Positions 25,040-34,549 of a DNA stretch of 64,000 nucleotides are shown in pieces. The stretch comes from Polynucleobacter sp. MWH-UH19D (lineage in GTDB: Bacteria; Pseudomonadota; Gammaproteobacteria; Burkholderiales; Burkholderiaceae), in the NCBI RefSeq assembly GCF_040409795.1, contig NZ_CP099571.1, positions 1,807,439 to 1,871,438 of the forward strand, written 5' to 3'. The position numbers were made by a program, and so were the translations under genes. The notes under the pieces are model-generated. The model made no database searches, was not told the DNA's origin, and worked only from the letters and a program-made list of their open reading frames with translations. How positions within the stretch are numbered: position 1 is the first letter of the stretch; every line of letters begins with the position of its first letter.

Positions 25040-26648
25040 GCAACTGCTCCGCACTTGGAGGAGTTTCGAAAGTGTGATGTGGAGCTGGTGAAGGCACTGT
25101 CCACTCTAGACCTTTTGCACCATCCCATGGTTTAGCAGAAGCTTTTTCACCTTGGCCACGGTAAGCTGGCAGCACCACAAACAACAAGAAATACACCTGG
25201 GCTAAGCCGAAGCCCAATGCACCGATTGAGGCAATCATGTTGAAGTCAGCAAACTGTGTTGGATAGTCTGCATAACGACGTGGCATACCTGCAAGACCCA
25301 AGAAATGCATTGGGAAGAAGGTGATGTTAAAGAAAATCATCGAAGCCCAGAAGTGGATCTTGCCGCGCGTTTCGTTAGCCATGCGACCTGTCCACTTAGG
25401 ACACCAGTAGTAAAAACCAGCAAACATTGCAAACAATGAACCAGCCACCAATACATAGTGAAAGTGGGCAACAACATAATAGGTATCTTGAATGCCGATA
25501 TCGATTGGAGCCATCGCGCATACCAAGCCTGTGAAGCCACCCATTGTGAACACAAAGATAAAACCAACGGACCACAACATTGGGGTTTCAAAGGTCATTG
25601 AACCTTTCCACATTGTTGCAACCCAGTTAAAAATCTTCACGCCTGTTGGAACAGCAATCAACATCGTTGCGTACATGAAGAACAGTTGACCAGTTACTGG
25701 CATACCAGTTGCAAACATGTGGTGAGCCCAAACGATGAATGACAAGATCGCAATCGATGCTGTTGCATACACCATGGAGCTGTAACCAAACAGCGTCTTT
25801 CTGGAGAAAGCTGGCACGATTTCACTGATAATGCCAAACGCTGGCAGAATCATGATGTAAACCTCTGGGTGACCAAAGAACCAGAAAATATGCTGGAACA
25901 TAATTGGGTCGCCACCGCCTACAGCGGAGAAGAATGATGTACCGAAGTGACGGTCAGTCAACACCATGGTGATTGCGCCAGCCAATACAGGCATTACAGC
26001 AATCAACAAGTAAGCAGTAATCAACCAAGTCCAGCAGAACATCGGCATCTTCATCAATGTCATGCCAGGAGCGCGCATATTCAAAATGGTTACGATGATG
26101 TTGATCGAACCCATAATGGATGAAGCACCCAATAAGTGAAGCGCAAAAATACCCATATCCAAACCTGGGCCCATCTGTGATGTCAAAGGCGCGTAAATTG
26201 TCCAGCCACCTGAAGGTGCGCCGCCAGGAGCAAGGAATGAGCTCAACAATAAAGTCGCTGCAACTGGAAGAATCCAGAAGCTAAAGTTATTCATGCGAGC
26301 AAAAGCCATATCGGATGCACCAATCTGCAAAGGCACCATCCAGTTCGCAAAACCAACGAACGCTGGCATGATCGCACCAAACACCATCACGAGACCATGC
26401 ATAGTGGTTAGCTGATTGAAGAACTCTGGACGGAGATACTGCAAGCCAGGCTGGAATAACTCCAAGCGGATACCCAAGGCCATTACACCGCCAGCCAATA
26501 AGCTTATAAATGAGAAGATCAAATACATCGTACCGATGTCTTTGTGGTTGGTTGCAAACAACCAACGGCGCCAACCATGTGGCGTGTGATCATCATGCGC
26601 GTGATCGTGGCTATGTGCGTGATCGTGGGTAGTAGAGACTGTGCTCAT
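25023..26648 (-). CDS. ctaD: Cytochrome c oxidase subunit I
   Basis: Catalytic haem-copper subunit with 12 helices. Seen are the low-spin haem ligand region TTMHGLVMVFGAIMP, the CuB His with the cross-linked Tyr in FWFFGHPEVYIMILP, further CuB ligands in WAHHMFATG, and the haem a3/a ligands in VVAHFHYVLVAGS. A His-rich N-terminus (DHAHSHDHAHDDH) precedes the first helix; it may bind metal. Length 541. It follows ctaC by 41 bases. Confidence 0.98.
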   Translation of the reverse strand: MSTVSTTHDHAHSHDHAHDDHTPHGWRRWLFATNHKDIGTMYLIFSFISLLAGGVMALGIRLELFQPGLQYLRPEFFNQLTTMHGLVMVFGAIMPAFVGFANWMVPLQIGASDMAFARMNNFSFWILPVAATLLLSSFLAPGGAPSGGWTIYAPLTSQMGPGLDMGIFALHLLGASSIMGSINIIVTILNMRAPGMTLMKMPMFCWTWLITAYLLIAVMPVLAGAITMVLTDRHFGTSFFSAVGGGDPIMFQHIFWFFGHPEVYIMILPAFGIISEIVPAFSRKTLFGYSSMVYATASIAILSFIVWAHHMFATGMPVTGQLFFMYATMLIAVPTGVKIFNWVATMWKGSMTFETPMLWSVGFIFVFTMGGFTGLVCAMAPIDIGIQDTYYVVAHFHYVLVAGSLFAMFAGFYYWCPKWTGRMANETRGKIHFWASMIFFNITFFPMHFLGLAGMPRRYADYPTQFADFNMIASIGALGFGLAQVYFLLFVVLPAYRGQGEKASAKPWDGAKGLEWTVPSPAPHHTFETPPSAEQLREAGI

Positions 26649-26689
26649 GGATTTCTCCGAGTTGGGTTATCTGTATTAGTTAATCTGAA

Positions 26690-27847
26690 TTAGTTGCCGC
26701 CACGTGCGGTAATAATTTCTTGGGTCTGAATCACTTCACCCGTCTTATTACCCCATGAGTTACGGGTATAGGTCATCACTGCAGCGATATCGCCATCAGA
26801 AATCACACCAGCCCATTTCGGCATTGCACCTTTACCATTAATCAAGATGTTGAACTGACCTGCCTTAGGACCGTTCACCACCTTGCTGCCATCAAGCGCT
26901 GGGAAAGTGCCAGCACCCTTACCGTTCGGTTGGTGGCAAGCAGCACAATTAGCCGCGTACACCTTTGCACCACGCTCCTTCTGCTCTTCCATGGTGTAAA
27001 CCTTAGAAGGATCATCTCCGGCAGTGCCCATTTCTTTCTTCTTCTGAGCTACCCAAGCGGTGTAGTCATCTTGTGAAACTACCTTAACAACGATTGGCAT
27101 GAACGCATGCTCTGCACCACACAACTCAGAACACTGACCACGGTATGTGCCAATGTTTTCAGCCTTGAACCATGTATCACGCACAAAGCCTGGAATTGCA
27201 TCTTGCTTTACACCGAATGCTGGAATCGTCCACGCATGGATAACATCGTTTGCTGTAGTGATCAAACGAATTTTTTTACCAACTGGGACAACCATTTCGT
27301 TGTCCACTTCCATTAAGTAAGTATTCGATTTTGGTGCGAGATTGTTAATTGCTTCACGTGAAGTGGAAAGAGTAGACAAGAAGCTAATTCCTTCGCCCTC
27401 ACCCTTAATGTAGTCGTAACCCCATTTCCACTGATAACCAGTTGTCTTAATGGTGATATCGGAATTAGTAGTGTCTTTCATTGCCACAACTGTTTTCGTT
27501 GCTGGCAATGCCATACCAATCACAATCAATAGAGGAATCACTGTCCAAATAATTTCCACTAATGTGCTCTCGTGGAACGACGCTGATTTGTGTCCGAGTG
27601 ATTTGCGATGTTTCAAAATTGAATAGAACATCACGCCAAAAACGCCCACAAAAATCAACGCGCAAATGACGAGCATCATCCAATGCAACCAGTGGATTTC
27701 TTGCATGATTTTTGTAGCTGGGGCAGGGAAATTCAGCTGGTTTACAGCTGGACCGCCCGGCATGTTTTCAGTTGCGTAAGCAAGTGCAGTGCCAAAAGCT
27801 GCTACTAAGTAGAGCGATGCCCTAGTGACTTTTCCAAATAAATTCAT
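26690..27847 (-). CDS. ctaC: Cytochrome c oxidase subunit II with fused cytochrome c domain
   Basis: A signal sequence and two membrane helices lead into the CuA cupredoxin domain, with ligands in CSELCGAEHAFMPIVV plus an upstream His in IHAWTIPAFGVK. From residue ~275 a class I cytochrome c domain follows with CAACHQPNGKG and the Met ligand region GAMPKWAGV. This is the caa3-type layout, common in Burkholderiales. Length 385. First gene of the oxidase operon, 41 bases before ctaD, with a promoter about 90 bases upstream. Confidence 0.97.
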   Translation of the reverse strand: MNLFGKVTRASLYLVAAFGTALAYATENMPGGPAVNQLNFPAPATKIMQEIHWLHWMMLVICALIFVGVFGVMFYSILKHRKSLGHKSASFHESTLVEIIWTVIPLLIVIGMALPATKTVVAMKDTTNSDITIKTTGYQWKWGYDYIKGEGEGISFLSTLSTSREAINNLAPKSNTYLMEVDNEMVVPVGKKIRLITTANDVIHAWTIPAFGVKQDAIPGFVRDTWFKAENIGTYRGQCSELCGAEHAFMPIVVKVVSQDDYTAWVAQKKKEMGTAGDDPSKVYTMEEQKERGAKVYAANCAACHQPNGKGAGTFPALDGSKVVNGPKAGQFNILINGKGAMPKWAGVISDGDIAAVMTYTRNSWGNKTGEVIQTQEIITARGGN

Positions 27848-27936
27848 CTTATTCTCTGTTTATTGTCGCGAGCATTGCAGCAAAAAACGCCACAAAATGC
27901 CCAAAATGCGGTCTCAAGCCAATACATCCAGCGGTG

Positions 27937-27965
27937 ATTATAGGGTTAATTGAGCTCAACAACAA
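27937..27965 (-). promoter_or_regulatory. Promoter of the cytochrome oxidase operon
   Basis: On the minus strand, TTGTTG (27965-27960), a 17-base spacer and a perfect TATAAT (27942-27937) form a good sigma-70 promoter 90 bases before the ctaC start. The spacer begins with the perfect palindrome TTGAGCTCAA (27950-27959), a possible operator. The remainder of the 180-base gap (27848-28027) shows nothing else I can name. Confidence 0.65.
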
Positions 27966-28027
27966 ACAGGGATAACCCACCTCCACCCAATCTTGGTGTA
28001 GCTTAAAATGATAGTAAGCACTTACAC

Positions 28028-28828
28028 TTAATGAGAATCTGTCCTAGTCTTGCGTCCAATTTGATTTACATCAATAAAGGCTACGCTGTCATGAGATTTA
28101 GCAAGGTGTTTTCCGATAGCCCAGGCATGTCCATAAACAATCTCTAGGGTCAATTTATGTGGCAAATCGTCGATTTCAACATCCAAATGGTGGTTTACAT
28201 TGGCTAGGCCCAAGGCTTCAATGTCACTCAATAAAAGCTCGGACTTTTGGTAATCGAGCGTCAAATATTCCATATCCATTACGGGGTCCGCAAACCGCTC
28301 GACCACTAGGGCATCCCCAAGGTCATGCATATCCCAAGGACTGATTAAATTTTTGAGCTGCAATGAACTACTCGACAGGGCCCGCAATTCTTTTCCAGTA
28401 TCAGGTCCCAGGTAGCTAAATACTACAAGCCCACCTTCACGCAAAACGCGCCAACATTCTCGCAAAAATAACTTGGGGTCAACCAGGTCCTGCAGCAATA
28501 AATTGCTAAATATCAAATCAACAGAATGGTCAGAAATACTAAATTTATTGTTATCGCGTAAATGGGAAAGTGAGCCTACTGCTCCTCCGCTAAATAGTGA
28601 TCGCCAATTTACAGCAGTTTTCGAAATCCACAATTGAAACCTTGAAGATCCATCCTCAATAACACTATGAATACGCGCTCTGGGAAAACGCTTTGCTAAT
28701 GATGCGTGATGATTTCCTGGAAAGTCTGGAATCAACAAAATATCCCGAACATCTAATTTCACAATATCCAGTTTTTGCAGCATTCGCTCTGCAATTTCAT
28801 CTTGTAACCATTTGATGGGCTGGGTCAT
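28028..28828 (-). CDS. SAM-dependent methyltransferase, BioC-like
   Basis: A 266-residue class I methyltransferase domain protein. Motif I is degenerate (DVRDILLIPDFPGNH instead of a GxGxG loop), but the post-motif SVDLIFSNLLLQDLVDPKLFLRECWRVLREGGLVVFSYLGPDT block is the BioC text, where relatives read GPDTLKELR. BioC methylates malonyl-ACP to start biotin synthesis; no other bio gene is nearby, and the broken SAM loop makes true activity doubtful. ATG 28828 is preferred over an upstream start at 28882, which would overlap comF. Divergent from comF. Confidence 0.75.
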   Translation of the reverse strand: MTQPIKWLQDEIAERMLQKLDIVKLDVRDILLIPDFPGNHHASLAKRFPRARIHSVIEDGSSRFQLWISKTAVNWRSLFSGGAVGSLSHLRDNNKFSISDHSVDLIFSNLLLQDLVDPKLFLRECWRVLREGGLVVFSYLGPDTGKELRALSSSSLQLKNLISPWDMHDLGDALVVERFADPVMDMEYLTLDYQKSELLLSDIEALGLANVNHHLDVEIDDLPHKLTLEIVYGHAWAIGKHLAKSHDSVAFIDVNQIGRKTRTDSH

Positions 28829-28851
28829 TGACTCAGTATACTCAGCGCCCC

Positions 28852-29598
28852 ATGCAACTTCTACAGAATCTGATTCAATCAATTAGCGGACAGCTTTTGC
28901 CAACCGCATGCATCATCTGCAAACAATTCCAAGCCGCCAACGTATGCAATTCTTGTCTACAAAGGCTTTACCACGACAGTCTTTTGAATTATGAGTGTTG
29001 CTACCAATGCGCAACACCACTGCAGTCAGCAGAATTAAGTTCGGGCAGATGCAATAGCTGCGATAGACAAACACCTGCGTTTGATCAAACAGTATGTCTT
29101 GACCGTTATGATGGCACTCTTCAAGAGGCACTTCATCAACTCAAGTATCAAAAACGTCATTCATTTGCCCATGGCCTAAGTGACGTTTGGAACACCCTAT
29201 TAGCCAGCACGATAGATGACCAATCAATTGATTATTTAGTACCAGTCCCGTTGAGTCAGAAAAAATTACTTACCCGTGGATTTAACCAAAGCTGGGAGCT
29301 AGCAAGAAGAATTCAGTGCGGCAAGCACATTCAGAAACTAGCTTTCACCCTCAAGCGATTTCATGACATAGAACAACAAGCTGGTAAAAATTTCTCTGCA
29401 CGACAACAAGATATCCATGGAATGTTTTATATTGATGCAAAAGACGTTCCGCTCCTTAAAGGTAAATCCGTTGTTGTCTTTGATGACGTGATGACTACGG
29501 GGGCAACCTTAAATGAGATAGCGCGCACCCTCAAAATGATTGGTGTTACTTGGGTTGGTAATTGGGTGTTATTGAGAACCACTAAACTGATGCCCTAG
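28852..29598 (+). CDS. comF: ComF family phosphoribosyltransferase-like protein
   Basis: A 248-residue protein with an N-terminal zinc-binding region (CIICK, CNSC, CYQC, CNSCDRQ) and a C-terminal type I PRTase domain with the PRPP loop [20 protein letters not shown]. In competent bacteria ComF helps bring DNA into the cytoplasm and interacts with recombination proteins; in others it affects DNA repair. ATG 28852 chosen over an in-frame TTG at 28828. Followed by trmL after 23 bases. Confidence 0.9.
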   Translation: MQLLQNLIQSISGQLLPTACIICKQFQAANVCNSCLQRLYHDSLLNYECCYQCATPLQSAELSSGRCNSCDRQTPAFDQTVCLDRYDGTLQEALHQLKYQKRHSFAHGLSDVWNTLLASTIDDQSIDYLVPVPLSQKKLLTRGFNQSWELARRIQCGKHIQKLAFTLKRFHDIEQQAGKNFSARQQDIHGMFYIDAKDVPLLKGKSVVVFDDVMTTGATLNEIARTLKMIGVTWVGNWVLLRTTKLMP

Positions 29599-29621
29599 TC
29601 GTACAAAGCAAATCATTTCAT

Positions 29622-30092
29622 ATGTTTAATATTGTTTTATTTGAACCAGAAATTCCACCCAATACAGGCAATATCATTCGCCTGTGTGCCAATACCGGGG
29701 CAAAGCTGCATCTAATAGAGCCCCTGGGCTTTCCAATGGAAGATGCGAAGTTACGACGTGCTGGATTGGACTATCACGAATTTGCAAGCATTGCGGTTCA
29801 TCAAAACTGGTCGCAGTTTCTCAAAAATGAATCCCCCAACCCCCAACATCTATTTGCCTTGACTACCAAAGGTAGTGGCAAATTTCATGAAAGTAAATTT
29901 CAAGCAAATGATTATTTTGTATTTGGCTCTGAAACAAAAGGAATTACTGATGAAGTTCGCAATTCCATTCCACTAGAAAATCAATTGCGCTTAGCAATGA
30001 AAGACAATAGTCGAAGCCTAAATTTATCGAACACTGTTGCGATTGTTGTATATGAAGCTTGGCGCCAAAATGGGTTTACAGGCGGCAAGTAA
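29622..30092 (+). CDS. trmL: tRNA (cytidine/uridine(34)-2'-O)-methyltransferase
   Basis: A 156-residue SPOUT methyltransferase consisting of the knotted domain alone, as TrmL. Seen: the N-terminal [21 protein letters not shown], the SAM-binding knot in [11 protein letters not shown], and the C-terminal [28 protein letters not shown]. It modifies the wobble nucleotide of tRNA-Leu. It lies 23 bases after comF and faces gpsA. Confidence 0.95.
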   Translation: MFNIVLFEPEIPPNTGNIIRLCANTGAKLHLIEPLGFPMEDAKLRRAGLDYHEFASIAVHQNWSQFLKNESPNPQHLFALTTKGSGKFHESKFQANDYFVFGSETKGITDEVRNSIPLENQLRLAMKDNSRSLNLSNTVAIVVYEAWRQNGFTGGK

Positions 30093-30103
30093 GTAAGATC
30101 AAA

Positions 30104-31126
30104 TTAAGATTCAATTTTGGGATCACGTCCCATCAACTTTTTGACGGCGTCTTGGGCCTGAAGTTTGCCTGCCAAAACATCGCCCATCATCGCAGTAATT
30201 GGCATCTCTACATTTAATCGCTTTGCTAGATCGCCAACAGCTGCGGCACATAAAACACCCTCAGCAACATGCCCCAAGTTTGCCAAAATTTCACTCAAAG
30301 GCTTGCCTGATGCGAGCTCAAGACCAACACGACGATTGCGAGAGAGATTGCCTGTGGCAGTCAAAATTAAATCACCAACACCAGTTAATCCCATACAGGT
30401 CTCAGATTTGCCGCCCGCAGCCTTTACTAAGCGCATCATCTCAGCCAATCCACGTGTCAATACAGCTGCGCGCGCATTCAAGCCCAGATCTAGGCCATCA
30501 CCAATGCCGGCAGCAATTGCCAATACATTCTTAACGGCGCCACCCAACTCTACGCCAATCAAATCATCACTCGAATAAACGCGCATATTGCCATGATGAA
30601 ATGCTGCTTGCACAATTTTGCAAAGACGCTCGGATGAGCTAGCAACCGTTAATGCACAAGGCATTCCAGAGCCAACTTCATGCGCAAAACTGGGTCCAGA
30701 TAGAGCGCCATATGCATGCTGAATTCCGCGACTATGTAGTCGATCCTCACGGTCAACCACTTGATGAGGCAACAGAGCTGTCTCAGGTTCCAAGCCTTTG
30801 CAAAGCCAAACAATATTGAGCGGCTGATTAGCCACCTTAAGAACTCGAGCAATAGTTTCTGATAAACCTGACATCGGAGTTGCAATCACTAAAAGGTCAT
30901 CAACCCCAAGTCTTTTTACTGCTGCATCAAAATCACCTTCAAGATGAAGGTTCTTTGGCAAAGAGATTCCTGGAAGATAAGCCTGATTTTGGCCAGTTTG
31001 AGCAATCGCCTCTAATTGATCTGCGTTACGAGACCATAAACAAACATCTTCTTCACGCAGCTGGCGAGCAGCTTGGGAGGCCATTGCTGTCCCCCAGGCA
31101 CCAGCGCCAAGCAGTGTCACTTTCAT
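30104..31126 (-). CDS. gpsA: Glycerol-3-phosphate dehydrogenase [NAD(P)+]
   Basis: Makes sn-glycerol-3-phosphate for phospholipids. The Rossmann loop is LLGAGAWGTAMASQAA; the catalytic Lys lies in VELGGAVKNVLAIAAG, with GPSFAHEV and LTGVGDLILTATGNLSRNRR as further signatures. Length 340. It follows secB by 24 bases in the conserved secB-gpsA pair of proteobacteria. Confidence 0.97.
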   Translation of the reverse strand: MKVTLLGAGAWGTAMASQAARQLREEDVCLWSRNADQLEAIAQTGQNQAYLPGISLPKNLHLEGDFDAAVKRLGVDDLLVIATPMSGLSETIARVLKVANQPLNIVWLCKGLEPETALLPHQVVDREDRLHSRGIQHAYGALSGPSFAHEVGSGMPCALTVASSSERLCKIVQAAFHHGNMRVYSSDDLIGVELGGAVKNVLAIAAGIGDGLDLGLNARAAVLTRGLAEMMRLVKAAGGKSETCMGLTGVGDLILTATGNLSRNRRVGLELASGKPLSEILANLGHVAEGVLCAAAVGDLAKRLNVEMPITAMMGDVLAGKLQAQDAVKKLMGRDPKIES

Positions 31127-31150
31127 GATTAGTGACTCAATCCTACAAAT

Positions 31151-31675
31151 TTAATTAGGGAGAATGATTTTGCTCTCATCAGTACCATCATTATTGGAGC
31201 TAGCTTCAGCCTGTTGCGCCTGCATTAGCCTATGCTCATACATGCCATGGAAGTTAATCTCGTTTAAGTGGATTGGCTGGAAGCCAGCACGACTGATCAC
31301 ATCCGCCATGTTTGAACGCAGGTATGGATACAAGATGGTTGGGCAGGTAATACCTAGCATTGGATCAATCTGTTCGGCGGGGATGTTATGGAACTCAAAA
31401 ATTCCAGCTTGATTTGCCTCAACCAAGAACAATACTTTTCCTTCGACCCGCGCAGTCAAGGTTGAACTCAAGGCAACCTCAAATAACTCATCATTAATTC
31501 GCTTCACAGCAATATCAATCTCTACTTGCACTTGGGGCTCAGCCACCACCAAAAAAATCTCAGGGGCATTTGGCTGCTCAAGAGATAAATCTTTCAGATA
31601 AATACGCTGTATGCGAAAAGATGGATCTTTTGATTCAGAATTTGCAGCACTTGTTGCGGAAGATTGTTCAGTCAT
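31151..31675 (-). CDS. secB: Protein-export chaperone SecB
   Basis: Tetrameric chaperone that keeps preproteins unfolded and passes them to SecA. The core runs [31 protein letters not shown], and [36 protein letters not shown], all SecB signatures. The N-terminal ~20 residues are disordered and Ser/Ala rich. Length 174. Part of the minus-strand run rhodanese-grxC-secB-gpsA. Confidence 0.97.
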   Translation of the reverse strand: MTEQSSATSAANSESKDPSFRIQRIYLKDLSLEQPNAPEIFLVVAEPQVQVEIDIAVKRINDELFEVALSSTLTARVEGKVLFLVEANQAGIFEFHNIPAEQIDPMLGITCPTILYPYLRSNMADVISRAGFQPIHLNEINFHGMYEHRLMQAQQAEASSNNDGTDESKIILPN

Positions 31676-31700
31676 TACAAACTTTCTAAAGTTATATCTA

Positions 31701-31955
31701 TTAAATCAATAATGGATCAAGCTTACCGGCGCGATCCAAGGCTACCAAATCATCATATCCACCAACATGGGTATCGCCAATATAGATTTGGGGAACTGTG
31801 CGTCGGCCTGTTCTCGTCATCATCGTTTCACGTTGCGCAGGATCTCGATCAATCAAGATCTTTTCTAAATTAGTCACACCCTTTTTTACCAATAACTTTT
31901 CTGCCATTACGCAGTAGGGGCACACTTGTGTGCTGTACATCGTTACTTGAGGCAT
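31701..31955 (-). CDS. grxC: Glutaredoxin 3
   Basis: Dithiol glutaredoxin of 84 residues with the active site CPYC in [15 protein letters not shown], the cis-proline in [19 protein letters not shown], and a C-terminal helix. It uses glutathione, whose synthesis genes lie at 37764-40030. It starts one base after the rhodanese gene stop and precedes secB by 25 bases, the usual order in this group. Confidence 0.96.
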   Translation of the reverse strand: MPQVTMYSTQVCPYCVMAEKLLVKKGVTNLEKILIDRDPAQRETMMTRTGRRTVPQIYIGDTHVGGYDDLVALDRAGKLDPLLI

Positions 31956-31956
31956 A

Positions 31957-32382
31957 TCACTTACCCTGCTTCACCAAAGGAAGTGCGGCAACCTTCCATG
32001 CCTGCACCCCACCTTCCAAAATACCCACTTCAGAAAACCCAAGATTTTTTACTTCAGCGACTGCTTTACGCGAATGCGATCCGGTATCGCACACCAAAAC
32101 TACTGGGTGCTTGCGATCCAGCTTCATACCCTCAATAGAGGCGGTCAAACCAGAAATATTGGCTAATTTTGCACCTGGCAAATGCCCAGTTTTATAGGCA
32201 TCTTCAGAACGCAAATCGAGCACATACGCCTTGCGTCGATTAATCCAAATGGTGGCCTCAGTAGGTGATAAGCCGCTACCGCTAATAAGCGTAGATAATG
32301 TAGGCAGGAAAAGCGCGGCGCCCGAGAACAGCAACAGGGCTATAAGCGCTAAATTATCAGTTTGCATGAGAAAGTTCATCAT
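31957..32382 (-). CDS. Membrane-anchored rhodanese-domain protein
   Basis: 141 residues: an N-terminal membrane helix (ALIALLLFSGAALFL) and a rhodanese domain with LDLRSEDAYKTGHLPGAKLANI and the active-site loop VCDTGSHSRKA, where the catalytic Cys is present. It resembles E. coli YibN, also adjacent to grxC and secB. A sulfur-carrier role is likely but substrate is unknown; YibN has been linked to Sec translocation and membrane insertion. Divergent from gpmA with only 19 bases between starts. Confidence 0.92.
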   Translation of the reverse strand: MMNFLMQTDNLALIALLLFSGAALFLPTLSTLISGSGLSPTEATIWINRRKAYVLDLRSEDAYKTGHLPGAKLANISGLTASIEGMKLDRKHPVVLVCDTGSHSRKAVAEVKNLGFSEVGILEGGVQAWKVAALPLVKQGK

Positions 32383-32401
32383 CAGATTATAGAATGGCTC
32401 T

Positions 32402-33091
32402 ATGAAACAACTTGTCCTTATTCGTCATGGCGAATCCGCCTGGAACCTTGAAAACCGCTTCACTGGGTGGGCAGATGTCGACTTAACCCAAAAAGGCACC
32501 GAGCAAGCGCTGGTAGCTGGTGAAAATCTCCGAAAAGCAGGCTACGAATTTGATATTGCCTATACCTCCGTTTTAAGACGCGCTATTCGTACACTTTGGC
32601 ATGTTCAAGACACCATGGACCTGATGTGGATACCAGTTGTACATAGCTGGAGATTAAATGAGCGACATTACGGCGCACTCACCGGCTTAAATAAGGCAGA
32701 AACTGCCGCTAAATATGGTGACGAGCAAGTTCATATTTGGCGACGCTCGTACGATGTGCGTCCACCACTTTTAGAATCCGGCGATGAACGCAATCCCAAA
32801 AATGATACGCGCTACTCCAAACTCAACCCCTCTGACATTCCTTTAGGGGAGTGCCTAAAAGATAACGTCGAGCGCGTATTACCACTGTGGAATGAGTCGA
32901 TCGCTCCCGCGCTTAAAGCTAACAAACGTGTATTACTTGTTGCCCATGGCAACAGTATTCGCTCCTTAATTAAATACCTTGACCAAATGTCCGATGAGGC
33001 CATTATGGAAGTCAATGTACCGAATGGTGTACCCCTAGTTTACGAATTAGACGATAACCTCAAGCCAATACAACACTTCTACTTGGATTAA
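32402..33091 (+). CDS. gpmA: 2,3-bisphosphoglycerate-dependent phosphoglycerate mutase
   Basis: Glycolytic mutase of 229 residues. The phosphorylated His9 is in [18 protein letters not shown], followed by [15 protein letters not shown] and the second catalytic His in [10 protein letters not shown]. One gene is the sole feature here of central carbon metabolism outside the PTS. It is followed by ctpA after 12 bases. Confidence 0.97.
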   Translation: MKQLVLIRHGESAWNLENRFTGWADVDLTQKGTEQALVAGENLRKAGYEFDIAYTSVLRRAIRTLWHVQDTMDLMWIPVVHSWRLNERHYGALTGLNKAETAAKYGDEQVHIWRRSYDVRPPLLESGDERNPKNDTRYSKLNPSDIPLGECLKDNVERVLPLWNESIAPALKANKRVLLVAHGNSIRSLIKYLDQMSDEAIMEVNVPNGVPLVYELDDNLKPIQHFYLD

Positions 33092-33103
33092 GTCCTAAAT
33101 AAT

Positions 33104-34537
33104 ATGCGTCAATTTTTTAAGAACTTTGCACTAATAACCATCGGCTTAATAGCGGGTGTTACTGCCACTATTCAGCTTTCAGCTACAGCACAACAAAGTG
33201 GGCAACTTCCTTTAGATGAGTTGCGCACCCTCTCAAATGTGTTTGCTCAAATTAAGCGAGAGTATGTTGAGCCCATTGAAGACAAGCAACTGCTAACAGA
33301 TGCTGTCAAGGGCATGGTCAGCAGCCTTGATCCTCACTCTACTTTCTTAGATAAAAAAGATTTTTCTGAGATGCAAGAGCAAACCTCTGGAAAATTTGCA
33401 GGGCTGGGAATTGAAATTACCTCCGAGGATGGCGTTGTAAAAGTACTTAATCCAATCGAAGATAGTCCTGCCGCTCGTGCTGGCTTGCAAGCAGGCGATC
33501 TAATTACTCGCCTAGATGACAAACCTGTTCGCGGCATGTCTCTCGATAAAGCAGTGCGCACTATGCGAGGTACGCCAGGCACCAAAATTACTTTAACGGT
33601 TTATCGCAAAAGCGAAGAACGCAGCTTTCCAGTGACGATTACCCGTGCTGAGATTAAGGTGCAATCCGTCAAAGCCAAAATTGTTGATAACGATATTGCA
33701 TGGGTACGTATCACCAGCTTCCAAGAGCGTACTGTTCCAGATCTCGCTAAAAAACTAACCGACCTTGCCAATCAAAATCCAAAACTAAAAGGGGTGATCT
33801 TAGACCTCCGCAATAACGGCGGCGGCTTATTACAAGGCGCTGTTGGCGTGGCAGCAGCATTTTTGCCAGCGGACTCGGTCATTGTTTCAACTAAGGGTCA
33901 GGCGCCGGATTCCAAGCAAATCTTTAATGCAACTCCAGCAATGTATCGCCTCAGCGAACCAGGCGATCCATTAGCAGGTGTACCGCCTATCTTCAAAAAA
34001 TTACCAATGGTTGTTTTAGTAAACGCCTATTCAGCGTCCGCATCTGAAATTGTTGCTGGCGCATTACAAGACTATAAGCGCGCAACTATTATTGGTAAAA
34101 CGACCTTTGGCAAAGGCTCTGTTCAGACTGTTCGACCACTAACAAATGACTCTGCTCTAAAAATTACAACTGCCTACTACTACACGCCTAGTGGCAAGTC
34201 TATTCAAGCATTTGGCATCAAACCAGATATTCCTGTTGATCAAAATAAGGATGGCGATCCTGATGATGTATTAATTACACGCGAGATTGATAGCGAAAAG
34301 CATTTGCGCAATAAACAATCTGCTGAAGATAAATTAATTAAGGATCGCGAAGAGCGTCGCTTGCAAGAGCTACAACGCATTGAAGAGAAAAATGCGAAGA
34401 AAACTCCTGAAGAAAAAGAGAAAGACAAGAACAAGAAACCGGTTGAATTGGGCAGCGCTGATGATTTCATGCTTACCCAAGCGGTCGCATTTATCAATGG
34501 ACAGCCTGTAAAACGCTCATCATCAAAACTAGAGTGA
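33104..34537 (+). CDS. ctpA: C-terminal processing peptidase (S41A family)
   Basis: Periplasmic serine protease of 477 residues with an N-terminal membrane anchor (ALITIGLIAGVTATI), a PDZ domain (~residues 90-170; GLGIEITSEDGVVKV then AGLQAGDLITRLDDKPV), and the catalytic domain with the Ser in NAYSASASEIVAGALQDY and the Lys in IGKTTFGKGSVQT. The C-terminus has a long charged stretch rich in Glu and Lys before a final short segment, more than usual for CtpA. Such proteases trim envelope proteins and cell-wall hydrolases. Confidence 0.95.
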   Translation: MRQFFKNFALITIGLIAGVTATIQLSATAQQSGQLPLDELRTLSNVFAQIKREYVEPIEDKQLLTDAVKGMVSSLDPHSTFLDKKDFSEMQEQTSGKFAGLGIEITSEDGVVKVLNPIEDSPAARAGLQAGDLITRLDDKPVRGMSLDKAVRTMRGTPGTKITLTVYRKSEERSFPVTITRAEIKVQSVKAKIVDNDIAWVRITSFQERTVPDLAKKLTDLANQNPKLKGVILDLRNNGGGLLQGAVGVAAAFLPADSVIVSTKGQAPDSKQIFNATPAMYRLSEPGDPLAGVPPIFKKLPMVVLVNAYSASASEIVAGALQDYKRATIIGKTTFGKGSVQTVRPLTNDSALKITTAYYYTPSGKSIQAFGIKPDIPVDQNKDGDPDDVLITREIDSEKHLRNKQSAEDKLIKDREERRLQELQRIEEKNAKKTPEEKEKDKNKKPVELGSADDFMLTQAVAFINGQPVKRSSSKLE

Positions 34538-34549
34538 CTTCAAATTAGT

